From Heracleum sosnowskyi (taxonomy: Eukaryota; Streptophyta; Magnoliopsida; Apiales; Apiaceae), in assembly GCA_030848705.1 (NCBI GenBank), contig CM061244.1:47781190-47845189 (forward strand): a stretch of DNA of 64,000 bases. The letters are read 5' to 3'. Position numbers and translations under genes: made by a program. The notes below the pieces were generated by a model, which was given only the letters and a program-made list of their open reading frames with translations, did no database searches and had not been told where the DNA came from. Shown here piece by piece: positions 1 through 11,759 of the stretch. Every line of letters starts with the position of its first letter. The stretch's first letter is position 1.

Positions 1-3000
1 GGATCAAAGGCTAACTTTTCCCCTAGAGCTGGATCAGGAATTGTTGGAGGTGCAGTTGGTACAGAAGAGTCTGATGCAATACTCTGAGAGTCATCATTCT
101 CAAAGGCTATATTTCTCCTAGCTCTTGCCTTTGGTTGCCTTGTGCTCTTCTTTGCACTCCTTTCCTCTCTAGCTTTTTCTTCTTGCTGTCTTTCTTCTTC
201 ATCAAGAGATTGAGCAACTGCAAGTGCTTGCATTGCTGCTCTTTCTGACTCTTCAGCCTTAGCTTCAGCAAAGTTTGGGTGACCAGCCCAAACACAGATT
301 TGTTGTCCATTCATGTAGACAATTGCCCTTTGCTTCCTTACCTCATAATCATTGCTTTCCTTGCTTTTTGTGATGAGTAGACCAAGAAGCTTGTGCTCAT
401 CTGGATAAGGTGCAGGATAGAAAGTCCATTCTATATTTTTGCCCTTTGGTTTAGCAGGAGACTTGGGAGATAAGCTTCTTTGCAATGTAGCTTGTTCCAC
501 ATCCCTAATGCATGAAGTTTGTCCTTTCTCCTTCCTTGATCCTTGAGTGACTCCATGTAGAAGGGGCTCTACCTTATATGAAGAATTGGTCTGTGGCTCC
601 CATTCCGTTGATGCTAAAACCATGGCATCCGTTGATGGCTCAGTAGAAGAAGCTTGATTCGTTGATGGATCTGAAGTCTTTGAAGAATCAGCTAACTTCT
701 TGATTCTTTCATCTATCCTGGACCAGTGGTCTTTAATTTGTTCAGCAAGCTGTAGCTTCATAGATGCTTGCTGAATCAGGTCAATGCTGTCCAGTTTAGC
801 TTTTCCTGACTCCCCCATAGCTAGTGGCTCCTTTGGCAGGGAAATGGCTGGGACCATAACCTTTGTGATTTGAATGTCTAGCTCCTTAGATTTCTCCCCC
901 TTTTTGTTATCATCAAGAGAGATGACCGGGAGTCCTTGAGCTGCCACTAGCTGGGCCAACAGTTTTGTCTGCTTCTCCTGTTCCTTTTGCATCTGAGATA
1001 AAGTAGCTTCCACCTTGTCCACTCTAGAAGAGAGAGTCTTCAAGGAGGTAGCCACCTCAGGTTCCTTAGAGAAAAACCTGTTCATCTTGGACACAGTGAG
1101 AAGAGGAAGCTTTTCATCTAGCCTCCTTTCATTAGCATCCTTGAGATTGCTAATTGAGTCCTTGATTTCTCTAGCCTCAATCCTTGTCTGCATCATCTGT
1201 AGCCTTTGGATTTCCAGTGAATCCATAATAGCCTTGTAGAATTTCTTGTCATTGGCATTTGCAGACTCATGAGCCAGATAGGCCTCATTGTACTGCCTTG
1301 TGATTGCAGCATCCAGGGAGATCCTTCCTTGTAAATCTTGAGAAAGCCAGTTTGGTGTAGGAGGCACCACAGAAGTCCCAGTCTGTGAAGTAGTGGCCAC
1401 CTGATTGTCACCAAAGCTGTCCTCATCATCAGAGAAATCAAACTCACCACTTGCTGCAGCTCCTGGAGATAGATTGGTCAAGGCATCCTTTGCTCTTTGC
1501 ATTGATGCAGTTGTATGAATTAGTTGTAGTGACCTCTCTGCCTCCATATTGCCCTGTTGAGCCAAAACTTGATAGGCTGACACAGGATGAGTAAAGGTCT
1601 CAGGATCCAGGGAAATACTATCCAGAGTTTGTTGATAATGCTCATGGAAGGTAAGTTCCCTTTCTCCCTCATTGACCTCCATTGACTCACTAGCAATGGC
1701 TGCTTCTTCCCTTATGACTCCTGTAGTCCCTTCTCTCTCTCCTCTATTTTCTTGCATCATGGGCTCCCCATGGCTCACACCTCTCACACCCTCACCTTCA
1801 CCTACTAAGGTGGAACTCTCAATCTCTCCTTTTGCCTGGCTGGAAGAAATAGCCAGCCTCTCACTCTCATTCTCTCCTTTTGCCTGGCTGCAACCCAGCC
1901 TCTCAGTTTCACTCCCTCTCAATCCTAGAAGTGTCTCAACTACCACCAGGTCATCTACACTAGTTGTGGAAACAACTAGATTTTCAATAAGGGGTGTAGA
2001 ATGACCTATCAACGGAATGGTAGTTTGAACTGTCAACGGTATGGATGCCGTTGATGGAGAAACACTTGTCAACGAAATAGACTGTTTCGTTGATGAAGTC
2101 AAGAAAGCACTTTGAGAATGAGAAATTACAGTAGAGTCTGTGGTGATTGATTTGAGAGATTGGTCCACAGATCCCCTTGCAACTTCAGAAAAAATTGGTT
2201 GATGGCCCAACAAATCACTTAACAAATGATGGCCACCAGCTTCAGAGTGGGGCTTCTCCAAGATTAGAGTTGGAGAATCAGGAATAGATGTATGGATCAT
2301 GTCCACATCTAGAGATAAAGTTGGTGAATTTGAAGGAGATAGTTCAAGGTTGATGTTTAGAGAATGGGACTGTAACCCCAGAGTGATAATAGGGGTTACA
2401 TCAAACTGAATTTGAGAAACTGGAAGTGTTGCATCCAGTGTGTGTGCACCCTGTGAACCCTTGGACTTTTGCTTCACTCTCCTTTGGTATTGGGAAAATG
2501 TAGATTGTGGGCTTGAAGTGTCCTTTACCCTTTTGGACTGTGCTCTAGGTTGAGAGCTTGTTTCAATAATCATATCCTTTTGGGAGGATGCAATTAGACT
2601 TGTGTTTAAATCCATTTTACTCATTGTGCCTTGTTGGGAAGACACAATGGGGCTAGGCTGGGAAACACTTACCTCACCTTCCTTATTCTTGGGGTTTCTT
2701 TGACTTTCACCCCTTCCCTCACCTCTCACAACTCCAGACTCACTCCCCTTAGGTTGTGTGGTAGTTTTTACAACAGGTGCCTTTTGAGAAGCACCTGAGG
2801 TTGGCTTGGAGGATTTCTTAGATTTTGGTTTTGTTGCTGGGGCAGGAGCCTGTTGGGTCACAGCTACAGACTCCATAGCAACTGGGTTGGATGAAACAAT
2901 GGAAGTAACAGCTATACTAACAGGGATAGCAGTAGTTACCTCAATGATTGGCAGATACACCACTGGAACATCACCATTGTGGTTCAGCCTCAGTATGTCT

Positions 3001-3719
3001 GTCAATACTCTCTTCTCTTGCACAAAGCACTCAAACCTGGCAGTAGGGTTAGAGATAACTAATGGTGCTGGACTAACATGATTAGCCAGCATCATCAGAA
3101 ACCTTGCATAATAGATATTTTTCTTCCTATTTGCCTTATCACCCAACTTAGCACCAATTTCATACATAAGTTGGGTGCTAAAGTTGTAATATCTATCATT
3201 TAGAAGCATGGTTAGGAGAATTAACATAGAGTTAGTTAATGCATCAAAATTACTAATCTTTCCAGAAAAGACCTTAATGAATGCATCAGCTAAATAACTG
3301 TATTCCCTAACCAAACCTCTCCTAATTATCTTACCCAAGTTATCAGTAGGCAAAGAATAGTTTATAAAATTTAGCATGGTAGTTATTTCAGTGTTAGTAG
3401 GCAAAGCATCACAGTTATTATCAGGAATGTGTAAACATGCTTGCAAAACATCAGAATTAACTATGTACTCATTACCTTGAAGAGTAAATTGCAGTGTGCA
3501 GTTTGTTCCACTATACTCACATGAGGTCCAAATCTCCTCGATTATTTCATTGTAGAGTGGTGTAGAGTGAAACATCGCATAGCCCAACTTACAGTTCCTC
3601 ATGAAGTCCATCATCTTGAAAAAGATACTGTTCGGACTCTCCTTAACAACAAATGGAATAGAATTGTTCTTCTCATAGATGAACCCACCAGCAGACATAA
3701 GCTTGACTATGGGTGCCAT
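1..3719 (-). CDS. Accessory ORF (aORF) of Sirevirus A, C-terminus beyond window
   Basis: The frame opens at an ATG at 3719 and stays open to base 1, at least 1239 codons. The N-terminus (MAPIVKLMSAGGF) is nearly identical to that of the D copy. Residues 1 to about 250 form a folded, non-repetitive domain with a distant look-alike in the B and C aORFs. A Lys-rich, NLS-like cluster (KPKSKKSSK) follows, then a long Ser/Thr/Pro-rich linker, and near the left edge a Glu/Gln/Arg-rich helix likely to form a coiled coil. I see no signal peptide or membrane span, so an envelope role is unlikely. The family motif CGTTGA lies within the coding DNA near residues 540-570 and 1018-1038. Function is unknown. 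The frame has stayed open although gag-pol of the same copy is broken. Confidence 0.85.
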   Translation of the reverse strand, partial: MAPIVKLMSAGGFIYEKNNSIPFVVKESPNSIFFKMMDFMRNCKLGYAMFHSTPLYNEIIEEIWTSCEYSGTNCTLQFTLQGNEYIVNSDVLQACLHIPDNNCDALPTNTEITTMLNFINYSLPTDNLGKIIRRGLVREYSYLADAFIKVFSGKISNFDALTNSMLILLTMLLNDRYYNFSTQLMYEIGAKLGDKANRKKNIYYARFLMMLANHVSPAPLVISNPTARFECFVQEKRVLTDILRLNHNGDVPVVYLPIIEVTTAIPVSIAVTSIVSSNPVAMESVAVTQQAPAPATKPKSKKSSKPTSGASQKAPVVKTTTQPKGSESGVVRGEGRGESQRNPKNKEGEVSVSQPSPIVSSQQGTMSKMDLNTSLIASSQKDMIIETSSQPRAQSKRVKDTSSPQSTFSQYQRRVKQKSKGSQGAHTLDATLPVSQIQFDVTPIITLGLQSHSLNINLELSPSNSPTLSLDVDMIHTSIPDSPTLILEKPHSEAGGHHLLSDLLGHQPIFSEVARGSVDQSLKSITTDSTVISHSQSAFLTSSTKQSISLTSVSPSTASIPLTVQTTIPLIGHSTPLIENLVVSTTSVDDLVVVETLLGLRGSETERLGCSQAKGENESERLAISSSQAKGEIESSTLVGEGEGVRGVSHGEPMMQENRGEREGTTGVIREEAAIASESMEVNEGERELTFHEHYQQTLDSISLDPETFTHPVSAYQVLAQQGNMEAERSLQLIHTTASMQRAKDALTNLSPGAAASGEFDFSDDEDSFGDNQVATTSQTGTSVVPPTPNWLSQDLQGRISLDAAITRQYNEAYLAHESANANDKKFYKAIMDSLEIQRLQMMQTRIEAREIKDSISNLKDANERRLDEKLPLLTVSKMNRFFSKEPEVATSLKTLSSRVDKVEATLSQMQKEQEKQTKLLAQLVAAQGLPVISLDDNKKGEKSKELDIQITKVMVPAISLPKEPLAMGESGKAKLDSIDLIQQASMKLQLAEQIKDHWSRIDERIKKLADSSKTSDPSTNQASSTEPSTDAMVLASTEWEPQTNSSYKVEPLLHGVTQGSRKEKGQTSCIRDVEQATLQRSLSPKSPAKPKGKNIEWTFYPAPYPDEHKLLGLLITKSKESNDYEVRKQRAIVYMNGQQICVWAGHPNFAEAKAEESERAAMQALAVAQSLDEEERQQEEKAREERSAKKSTRQPKARARRNIAFENDDSQSIASDSSVPTAPPTIPDPALGEKLAFD

Positions 3720-4258
3720 TGTTGAGTGAGGAAAAGCTTCGAGCTGTATTGCTTGTTAGAGAGAAGAAGATAGAAAAACTTTTGGAATTTTTTAGAACAG
3801 GTAGAAATGAAATAAGGAAATTAAAATTTCTTAAATACTCCCCAAAAAAAATCTCAGAAATTAAGTCCAATAATTAATCTAAATTACCTGATTGGCTTAA
3901 AAAAGTAACCGTTAGAATTAAATATTACCACGATTTATACTTACAGGGGTGTATGTATAGATCGTGATAAAGAACGTGCAGTTTCAACGGTTCAGATTAA
4001 AAAGCGCTACATCAACGAATCAGGATTGGGCGGTTAAAGTCCCGTCTTATTTCGTTGATAAAGCCGCGTTTCGTTGATATAAAAGAGCTATCAACGAAAC
4101 ACCCAGAAAAATGCTAAGACTATCAACGAAATGGTGCGTTTCGTTGACATAGTAATTTTGACTTAGACAAAATTCCACCTTTTCCTGAGAAAATCAATTC
4201 ACAGAAAAATTATAGCAAATTCCTGGCTGCATTTTAACTTGCAAAAATCTCAAAATAA
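3720..4258 (-). promoter_or_regulatory. Spacer between pol and aORF of A: motif cluster and likely aORF promoter
   Basis: This non-coding stretch holds seven copies of CGTTGA/TCAACG between 3984 and 4147, on both strands, including a hairpin-capable inverted repeat with 11-base arms at 4069-4079 and 4089-4099. On the element's sense strand a TATTTAAG box lies at 3830-3837, about 111 bases before the aORF ATG, followed by a pyrimidine-rich tract. Copy D has the same box at the same distance. That spacing suggests an internal promoter for the aORF; this is inferred from sequence only. Confidence 0.6.
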
Positions 4259-7200
4259 TTAAGAGAAATTTAGCATACCTAGCTCACTTACTAATCTTGA
4301 GAATGTGGATTCATCAAGTGGCTTGGTAAAGATGTCTGCAAGTTGTTGTTCACTTGGAACAAAATGTAACTCCACAGTACCATTCATAACATGTTCTCTA
4401 ATAAAGTGGTACTTGATGTCAATGTGCTTGGTCCTTGAATGCTGCACTGGATTCTCAGTAATGGCAATGGCACTAGTGTTGTCACAGAAAATAGGAATTT
4501 TCTCAACTCTTATTCCATAATCAAGTAGTTGATTTTTCATCCACAAAATCTGTGCACAACAACTTCCAGCTGCAATATACTCAGCCTCAGCTGTGGAGGT
4601 AGAAACTGAGTTTTGTTTCTTGCTGAACCATGAGACAAGCTTGTTTCCTAAGAATTGACAGGTGCCTGTTGTGCTTTTCCTGTCAATTTTACATCCTGCA
4701 AAATCTGCATCTGAATAACCAATTAGTTCAAAACCAGATTCTCTAGGATACCAAATGCCAAGGTTTGGTGTTCCTTTGAGATATCTGAAAATTCTTTTAA
4801 TAGCAACTAAATGGGATTCCCTAGGATCAGCCTGAAATCTAGCACATAGACATGTAGCAAACATAATATCAGGTCTACTAGCTGTTAAATATAAAAGTGA
4901 GCCTACCATGCCTCTGTAACCTGAAATGTCCACAGATTTTTCCTTAGTATTCAATTCAAGTTTGGTGGCAGTAGGCATGGGAGTTTTGGCAGGAGAGCAT
5001 TCCATTAAATTAAACTTCTTTAATAAATCATGAATGTATTTTGTTTGACTAATGAAAATGCCTTCATTAACTTGCTTCACTTGAAGACCAAGAAAGTAAG
5101 TTAATTCTCCCATCATGCTCATTTCATATTTACTTTGCATAAGCTTGGCAAACTTTTGACAAAGTTTCACATCTGTAGACCCAAAGATTATGTCATCTAC
5201 ATAAATTTGAACAAGTATAGTAGAACCATTCACAACCCTGTGAAAAAGAGTTTTATCTACAGTACCTCTAGTGAAGTGATTCTCAAGGAGGAACTGTGAA
5301 AGTGTGTCATACCAGGCTCTAGGTGCTTGTTTCAAACCATAGAGTGCTTTGAGAAGGAAGTATACATATTCTGGAAAATCATCATCTTCAAAACCAGGAG
5401 GTTGACTTACATACACCTCCTCTTCCAATTCCCCATTCAGAAAAGCACTCTTCACATCCATTTGATAGACTTTGAAATTGGCATGGGCTGCATAGGCTAG
5501 GAAAATCCTTATTGCTTCTAGTCTTGCAACAGGAGCAAAGGTTTCATCAAAATCAATTCCTTCTTCCTGTGAATAGCCTTTTGCAACCAATCTAGCTTTG
5601 TTCCTTGTGACTATGCCATTTTCATCCATCTTGTTTCTGAACACCCATTTTGTGCCTATGACACTCCTGTCCTTAGGCTTGGGCACCAGCTTCCAAACAT
5701 TGTTCCTTTCAAATTGGTTTAGCTCTTCTTGCATGGCCAAGACCCAATCTGGATCTAGAAGTGCATCCTCAACTTTCTTTGGCTCATCTTGAGACAGAAA
5801 GCTGCTATATAGACATTCTTCTTGAGTTGCTCTTCTAGTTTGGACTTTTGAAGACACTTCACCTATAATAAGTTCAAAGGGATGATCTTTAGTCCATTTC
5901 CTTGAGGGAGGTAGATTTGCTCTTGAAGAGGTAGCTTCATGATCATGATTGCATTGATTGGATATTTGTCCTTGAGAAACTCCCCCTGAGTTTGTTGTCC
6001 CTAAATGATCACTCCTGGAAGCATTTCTGTGACTGTCAACGGATTGTCCATTTTGTCTACTAGCAGCTATTCTTTTCAATCTTAATGTAGCAATTTCATC
6101 TTCACTGCTGCTTTCATCTGTGCTAGATACAACAACTTTAGGATGTTTCTCAGTAGCCTTAACATGATTCATTTGATCTCCTTCCTCATTTTCAAAAGAA
6201 AGACTTTCATGGAAACCTTCATCACAGAGACCCTGAATTTTGAGATCATCAAAAACAACATGTACAGATTCCATAACAATGTTGGTTATGAGATTGTAGA
6301 CTCTGTAGGCTTTCCCTGCTGCATAACCCACAAATATTGCTTCATCTACCTTTGCTTCAAATTTCCCCAAGTGCTCAGCTTGATTTCTCAAAACAAAACA
6401 CTTGCATCCAAAGACATGAAGAAAATCCAATAGTGGCTTCTTTCTTTTGAGTAGCTGATAAGGGGTCATTCCTTTGGCCTAATTAATCAAAGAGATATTC
6501 TGAGTGAAGCAAGCTGTATTAACTGCCTCAGCCTAAAAATAAGTTGGTAACTTTGATTCATCTAGCATTGTCCTTGCAGCTTCAATAAGTGTTCTGTTTT
6601 TCCTTTCAACTACACCATTTTGCTGTGGTGTCCTTGCTGCTGAAAACTCATGCAAAATACCATTTTCTTCACAGAACACCTTCATGCTTGAATTCTTGAA
6701 TTCTGTCCCATTGTCACTCCTAATCCTTCTCACTTTCAAGTCAGGATGATTGTTTACCATCTTGATGTGATTGATAATGATTTCACTTGCCTCATCTTTG
6801 GAGAGCAAAAAGAAAGTCCATGTAAATCTAGAAAAATCATCAACAATCACAAGACAATATTTCTTCTTTGAAATAGACATGACATTTACAGGGCCAAACA
6901 AATCCATATGAAGCAACTCAAGCTGATGGACAATTGATGACTCTGTCTTGCTTTTGAATGATGCCTTCTTTTGTTTCCCTTTTTGACAGGCATCACACAA
7001 ACCATCCTTGGAAAACTCCACTTGTGGAATTCCTCTAGCAAGATCTTTCCTCACCAAATCATTCATAACTTTAAAGTTCAGATGAGATAATTTCTTGTGC
7101 CATAGCCAACTTTCATCCTTGCTTGCCTTGCTGAAAAGGCAAGTGATGGTTTCTGGACTTGTGCTACTAAAGTCAGCAATGTACACATTCCCTCTTCTGA

Positions 7201-7516
7201 ATCCAATCATTACCACATTGTTGTTTCCTCCTTTAGAAACAACACAGGCTTCTTTAGAAAAAGTAACTAAAAATCCTTTGTCACAAAGTTGGCTGATACT
7301 AAGCAAATTGTGCTTAAGACCATCCACCAATGCAACTTCATCTATGATGACATTCTCTTTTGAAATCAAGCCATATCCCTTAGTGTAGCCTTTGCTGTCA
7401 TCTCCAAAAGCAATACAAGGGCCACCTCTTTCCTGAAACTCTGTGAGCAGGGTAGAATCACCAGTCATGTGTCTTGAACAACCACTATCCAAGTACCAAA
7501 GATTCCTTTTGTCTCC
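4259..7516 (-). pseudogene. pol of Sirevirus A, two amber stops
   Basis: This is a copia Pol polyprotein: aspartic protease ([12 protein letters not shown]), integrase with HHCC-type zinc region (HKKLSH and a C-x2-C) and D,D,E motifs ([22 protein letters not shown]), reverse transcriptase (YVDDIIFGS) and RNase H ([18 protein letters not shown]). Compared with intact copy D, a Trp codon near the end of integrase is TAG at 6533-6535 and a Gln codon is TAG at 6479-6481. Both are single-base changes. The remaining 735 codons, through RT and RNase H, are open. The linker between integrase and RT is about 24 residues shorter than in D and holds one family motif (6036-6041) where D has four. Confidence 0.92.
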
Positions 7517-8758
7517 CTGCACACAATAAAACCAAATCAAGTTGATTTTGGTACCCAAGTTTCCTTGGGTCCTGTTTTGTTAGCCTTTGCTTTTGCTTTT
7601 ATATCATTTTTCACCTTGGGCTCAGATTGATTTAAATCAATCTTTATCCTTGGTGTTGATTTCTGAGGTTTGCTCACATTTTCATTCACAGCATGCATAA
7701 TTGGAGGAACAAACATGTTATTCATATTCCATGGCATTTGTGGCACATTAAACATATTCATGTATGGATTAGACACAAATGGCATGCTGGCATATGGATT
7801 TTGAAATTGTGCATATGGAGCAAACATGTTAGGCATAACAGGCATTGTAGGCATAGAACTATTCATTGCAGGCTTGGGGATTTTCACTTTAACAGTCTTC
7901 TTAACAGATTTGCAGTTAGTAGATAAATGACTAACACTTCCACAATTAACACATGTCTTTCTAGGAGCATATTTATTAGGTGTGTAATTGTTGTGTTTGT
8001 TAATTCCTACTTTGCCATTCCTGTTATTCTTTTTATTTCCCTTTAGCCTCAACTTGAACATTCTCTAACTTATCTTTCAATTGCTTGTTGGACAAGTGAC
8101 CTACATTAGCTCTCTCAACAGGCTTCTCAACTTTCTTTGATTTACTAGACTCACCTTGAACAAAGTTCTTGGTGACAGGACCATACTTATTATTAAGCCT
8201 AGTGAGTTCATCTTTTCTTTTCTCTGTCAACGAAACACCCTGATCGGTTGATGGTTCATCTGTCAACGAAACATTGCATTCCGTTGACATATCAACCTTC
8301 AACAAATGATCATTGTTGTTTGTTGACTCTGTTTCTGATTCTAAGGTTTCACAAACATACCCTAGTTTCTCTTTGTTCTTTTTCCATGATTGTTCACAGA
8401 AAGATTCCATACCTTGAACATTAATGATGTTGGTAGCAACATTCCTGGCATCTTTCCATTTAGCAATCACATTTTGTTCTATTTCTAGTTGTGTCTTAAG
8501 AATTTCATCCCTTTGTAACACGTTCTCAAGTTCCTTCTTAGCATCCCTACTAACACATCTCATTTTCTCAAATTCAATGAGTTGTGCTTCTAACATTGCA
8601 TTCCTATCACTTAAGAGCAAATTAGTCTCTTTTATTCTTGAATTCTCTTTGGTAAGTGATTTAAGAGTAACACGCAAATTATATAATACAGTAGACATTT
8701 CATTTACTGCACTATCGCATTCCTCTTTAGAAAGCTCAGAAAGATTAGTAATTGTTAC
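7517..8758 (-). other. Predicted gag-pol intron of A
   Basis: On the sense strand the segment starts at a CAG|GTAACA donor (first intron base 8758) and ends at a GTGTGCAG|GG acceptor (last intron base 7517), at the same places as in D. Its length of 1242 differs by one from D's 1241 because of the one-base insertion near 8043. It covers the coiled-coil half of gag, the second zinc knuckle and the WVPK terminus. Prediction only; see the matching entries in B, C and D. Confidence 0.55.
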
Positions 8759-10008
8759 CTGGTTGCTTGAGGAGCTTGTTCCTGCTCATGATTGTTAGCC
8801 ATAAGAGCCAAGTTGACATATTCAACATCATCATCAGAATCTTCACCATTACCAGCCCAATCATACTCCTGAGACATGAAAGCCTTTTCTTTTTGCTTGA
8901 GAAGTTCAAAGTATTTCTTTTTATAATCAACAGGCTCAAATTTCCTGTTGCTCTTCTCAATCTTGGGCTTTCTGCAGTCTCCAGCAAAGTGACCAAGCAT
9001 TCCACAATTGAAACATTTAGATTTAGACTTTTCAATCCAGTTACTTTTGTTAGGTTGAAAGTCTCTCCTTGGTGGCCTTGCTTCTGAGTTTCTCTTGAAC
9101 TTGAACTTAGAGAATTTTCTTGACAGAAAATCAATGTGTTCATCAATCTCATCTAAGTCATCCAAGTTGGCTGGTTCTGGTTCTTCTTCTTCTGTCATCT
9201 TACCTTTACCTTTGCTAACATCACTTCTACAACTAGCTCGACTAGTTGTGGCCTTTGCAGCTTCTTCAGTGTCATCTTCCAGTTGGTTTACAGATGCAAT
9301 CAATGCAATAGATCCACCCTTCTTCTGTACCTTCTCAATTTCTTCATCTTGCTCCATTTCCAACTCATATGTCTTTAATGTTCCATACAGCCTTTCAAGA
9401 GTGTAATCTTTGTACTCTTGAGTGTTTCTTAGAGAAACAGTCATAGGCTTCCATTCTTTTGGAAGAGCTCTAAGAAATTTAAGGTTTGAATCCTTGGTTT
9501 GATAGATCCTCCCATACAACTTTAATCCATTCAAAAGCTTTTGAAACCTACTAAACGTGTCATTTAGGGTTTCACCAGCTTTAAAGTGAAAGTGTTCATA
9601 TTGTTGTATAAGGAGTTGCATTTTGTTCTCCCTTACTTGCTCAGTTCCTTCACATAGTGTTCTGACAGTGTCCCATACTTCTTTGGAGGTTGTACAGTTT
9701 ATGACATTGTCAAACATCTCTTGCTCCAAACCATTAAACAGAATGTTCATGGTTCTTTTATCTTTATGGACTTCTGCAACATCTTCAATAGTCCATTCTG
9801 AGACAAGTTTTGGAATTTCCACATCAGGAGCATCATCTGGCAGTCCAACTCTAGATGCAAACTTCATGGGAACGTGTGGACCTTTCTCAATGCAGTCTAC
9901 ATATCTCTCATCCATAGACATGAGATGTAAATGCATCTTTACTTTCCAGTGAAAGTAATTGTCCTTATCAAGAACTGGTATCTTCACACCTGCATCCTTC
10001 TTCACCAT
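7537..10008 (-). pseudogene. gag of Sirevirus A, two frameshifts
   Basis: The capsid/nucleocapsid polyprotein starts at 10008 ([14 protein letters not shown]). Residues 1 to about 230 are the copia gag domain, followed by a CCHC knuckle ([14 protein letters not shown]), an acidic stretch, a coiled-coil region, a second knuckle ([14 protein letters not shown]), a Met/Pro/Asn-rich tail and the terminal WVPKST. Against D, one base is missing near 8785, so the first frame stops at 8755, and one base is gained near 8043. The two shifts cancel, so the 3' third returns to the original frame. Three family motifs lie in the coding DNA at 8227-8287. Not functional as full-length Gag. Confidence 0.9.
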
Positions 10009-10058
10009 GGTTTCTGTTTTTGGTCTTGATCTTTAAACTTCTTGTATGTTAGAAGCTC

Positions 10059-10070
10059 GCTCTGATACCA
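10059..10070 (-). other. Primer-binding site of A (initiator Met-tRNA)
   Basis: On the minus strand this reads TGGTATCAGAGC, the complement of the 3' end of plant initiator Met-tRNA. It lies two bases inside the 5' LTR end at 10073 and starts minus-strand DNA synthesis. Confidence 0.93.
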
Positions 10071-10072
10071 AT

Positions 10073-11088
10073 TGTTAATCCCAAATGACCTAACAGAATT
10101 GTAGAAGGGGGGGTTGAATACAATTCTTGATATTTTCTTAAACTTAAAAACAACTTAAAAATAAAACTGAACTTAAAGTAAAAATCACAAGCACATTAAT
10201 AATTTCAGTTGGATTGTTTGATGATCCAACTGAAGTGATTTTTATTGCGGAAATAATCTGTGATACAAAAGTACACAACTGCTCAGTTACAAGGTTGTAG
10301 AGAAGAATGCTCTCAAAGATAGCTAATACAAACTATTTGTTTTTCTTCTCTTACTCTTATTTTAACTGCTACACTTGGTTATATATTCCCAAGTTTACAA
10401 AGCTATTTTTGGCTACACTAAAGTACACTAAAGGTAACCGCCAATAGTTTGCTTTTCATCCCTTTGTCCAGTGGTCCTTGGAGATCCTTGCTTTTGTCTT
10501 CATGCTTATTATGATCACTCCCAAGAGCCCAATTGGAAACTGGGATGTTTCCTTATTCCCCATGTCCATTTTAATGGTTTCCAATGCAAAGTACACTTCC
10601 ACATCACCTTTAGATCTGTTCAGTAAACTGTCACTATCACTTTGTCAACTATTCAGAAAAGCAATAATGATTCGTTGATAGCAGGGAGATGTGTTTCGTT
10701 GATGAGTAAACTTCATTTCGTTGATGAGTAAACTTTATTCCGTTGATGGTGTATCCTTGTTCCGTTGATAGAGTAATCTTCATACCGTTGACATGTTTTC
10801 ACTTAGGAAAAATTACAAGGCATGATATACTTACAATTAACCAACCTATTTTGCCTATCTAGTACTTAGTCAACATGACTTAGAAAACCTATCTAGTACA
10901 TACATCAAATGCATATCAAACTGTGAAGTATTGTACAGTGCAATTGCTACAACACTCATTCCGTTGATGAGCTTCCTGTCAACGAAACACTGCAAAGCAT
11001 GCCATTCCGTTGACAGTTACAAAATGACTTAATACAAAATCTACTAAGTGTTTTTATAATTATCATCAAGATCAACATATTCCTAACA
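10073..11088 (-). repeat. 5' LTR of Sirevirus A
   Basis: The 1016-base LTR runs TGTTAGGAATATG to GGATTAACA on the sense strand, with TG/CA ends next to the PBS. It aligns along its length with the D LTR (55662-56681) and the solo LTR at 29944. A TATATAA box lies at 10379-10385 and the C-tract near the U5 end is typical of plant copia LTRs. Nine CGTTGA/TCAACG motifs fall in two groups, 10673-10791 and 10962-11013, both upstream of the TATA box on the sense strand. Confidence 0.93.
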
Positions 11089-11745
11089 TTACTAAAGGAC
11101 AAATGACAAGTAAATCAATTCGATAGTTTTTCTTTTAAGAAAACTATCGAATGAGAGTTTAAGGTGATTGAATTAAAAACAAGTAAATCAATTTAGCATT
11201 CGATAGTTTTGTTTTAAAAACTATCGAATGGTAAAATGATTTGTTTCATTCGATGGTTTCTTAAACCATTCGATGGTTTTTTAATTGGGAGCAGGTGGAA
11301 AGTATTCTTTGTTTTTCAAGTTGAAGAAGATCCAACGGCCAGGATTGTTTCTACAAGTATGGTTCGATGGTTTTTCAAACCAAAGTCTGCAGTTAATACA
11401 GAGTGAAGAAAGTGTCTTCTTCAGTTAAGGATTTCAACACAGAGACATTACTGAGAGAGAGAAGAGCCGGAGAAAATTATCAGAGAAATTAATAGTGCTC
11501 AGAACTTGATCATTGTTTTGTATTTATGTAACCTTAAACTCATTGACGCTAATCTACGGATTAGAAATTGTAGCACCCCTCGAGGTTTATATTTATAAAA
11601 AGATATATTCCCAGAAACTTGATTTGGTTTGGTGTGTTTGATTTCGTTATAGAACTGAAAGATTAATCCGCGAACGAAATTAAATTATTTGTGAGTATCG
11701 TATTCAACCCCCCCCCCCCCCTTCTACGATACTTTGGACCTAACA
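11089..11745 (+). repeat. 5' LTR of Sirevirus B, left part displaced by A
   Basis: These 657 bases match the right end of B's 3' LTR (23538-24193) with about seven substitutions plus a different C-tract length. The missing left part of the LTR (about 480 bases, judged from the 3' copy) must lie beyond element A, outside the window. The segment holds four CGATAG/CTATCG motifs and three CGATGG variants (11121-11370), a TATA-like TTTATATTTATAAAA near 11590, a 14-base C-tract and the ACCTAACA end. Confidence 0.92.
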
Positions 11746-11747
11746 AT

Positions 11748-11759
11748 TGGTATCAGAGC
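11748..11759 (+). other. Primer-binding site of B
   Basis: TGGTATCAGAGC, complementary to plant initiator Met-tRNA, two bases after the LTR end at 11745. Confidence 0.93.

Larger units (their letters stand above)
1..11088 (-). mobile_element. Sirevirus (Ty1/copia) copy A, 3' end outside window
   Basis: Reading on the minus strand the element has a 5' LTR (10073-11088), an initiator-Met PBS, gag, pol in the copia order (protease, integrase, RT, RNase H), a spacer and a long accessory ORF that runs off the left edge. RT and RNase H wording ([27 protein letters not shown]) is typical of the SIRE lineage. It is the same family as copy D at 55662-64000, which serves as an intact reference. Gag-pol carries two frameshifts and two nonsense changes, so the copy cannot be autonomous for these functions. 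It lies inside the 5' LTR of element B: sequence right of 11088 continues exactly as B's other LTR does from 23538. The expected target duplication starting at 11089 (TTACT) cannot be checked because the left end is outside. Confidence 0.93.

Noticed and set aside
11708..11721. Long C-tract near the LTR end as a special signal
   Set aside because: A C-tract before the U5 end is common in plant copia LTRs, and its length varies by slippage in every copy here.
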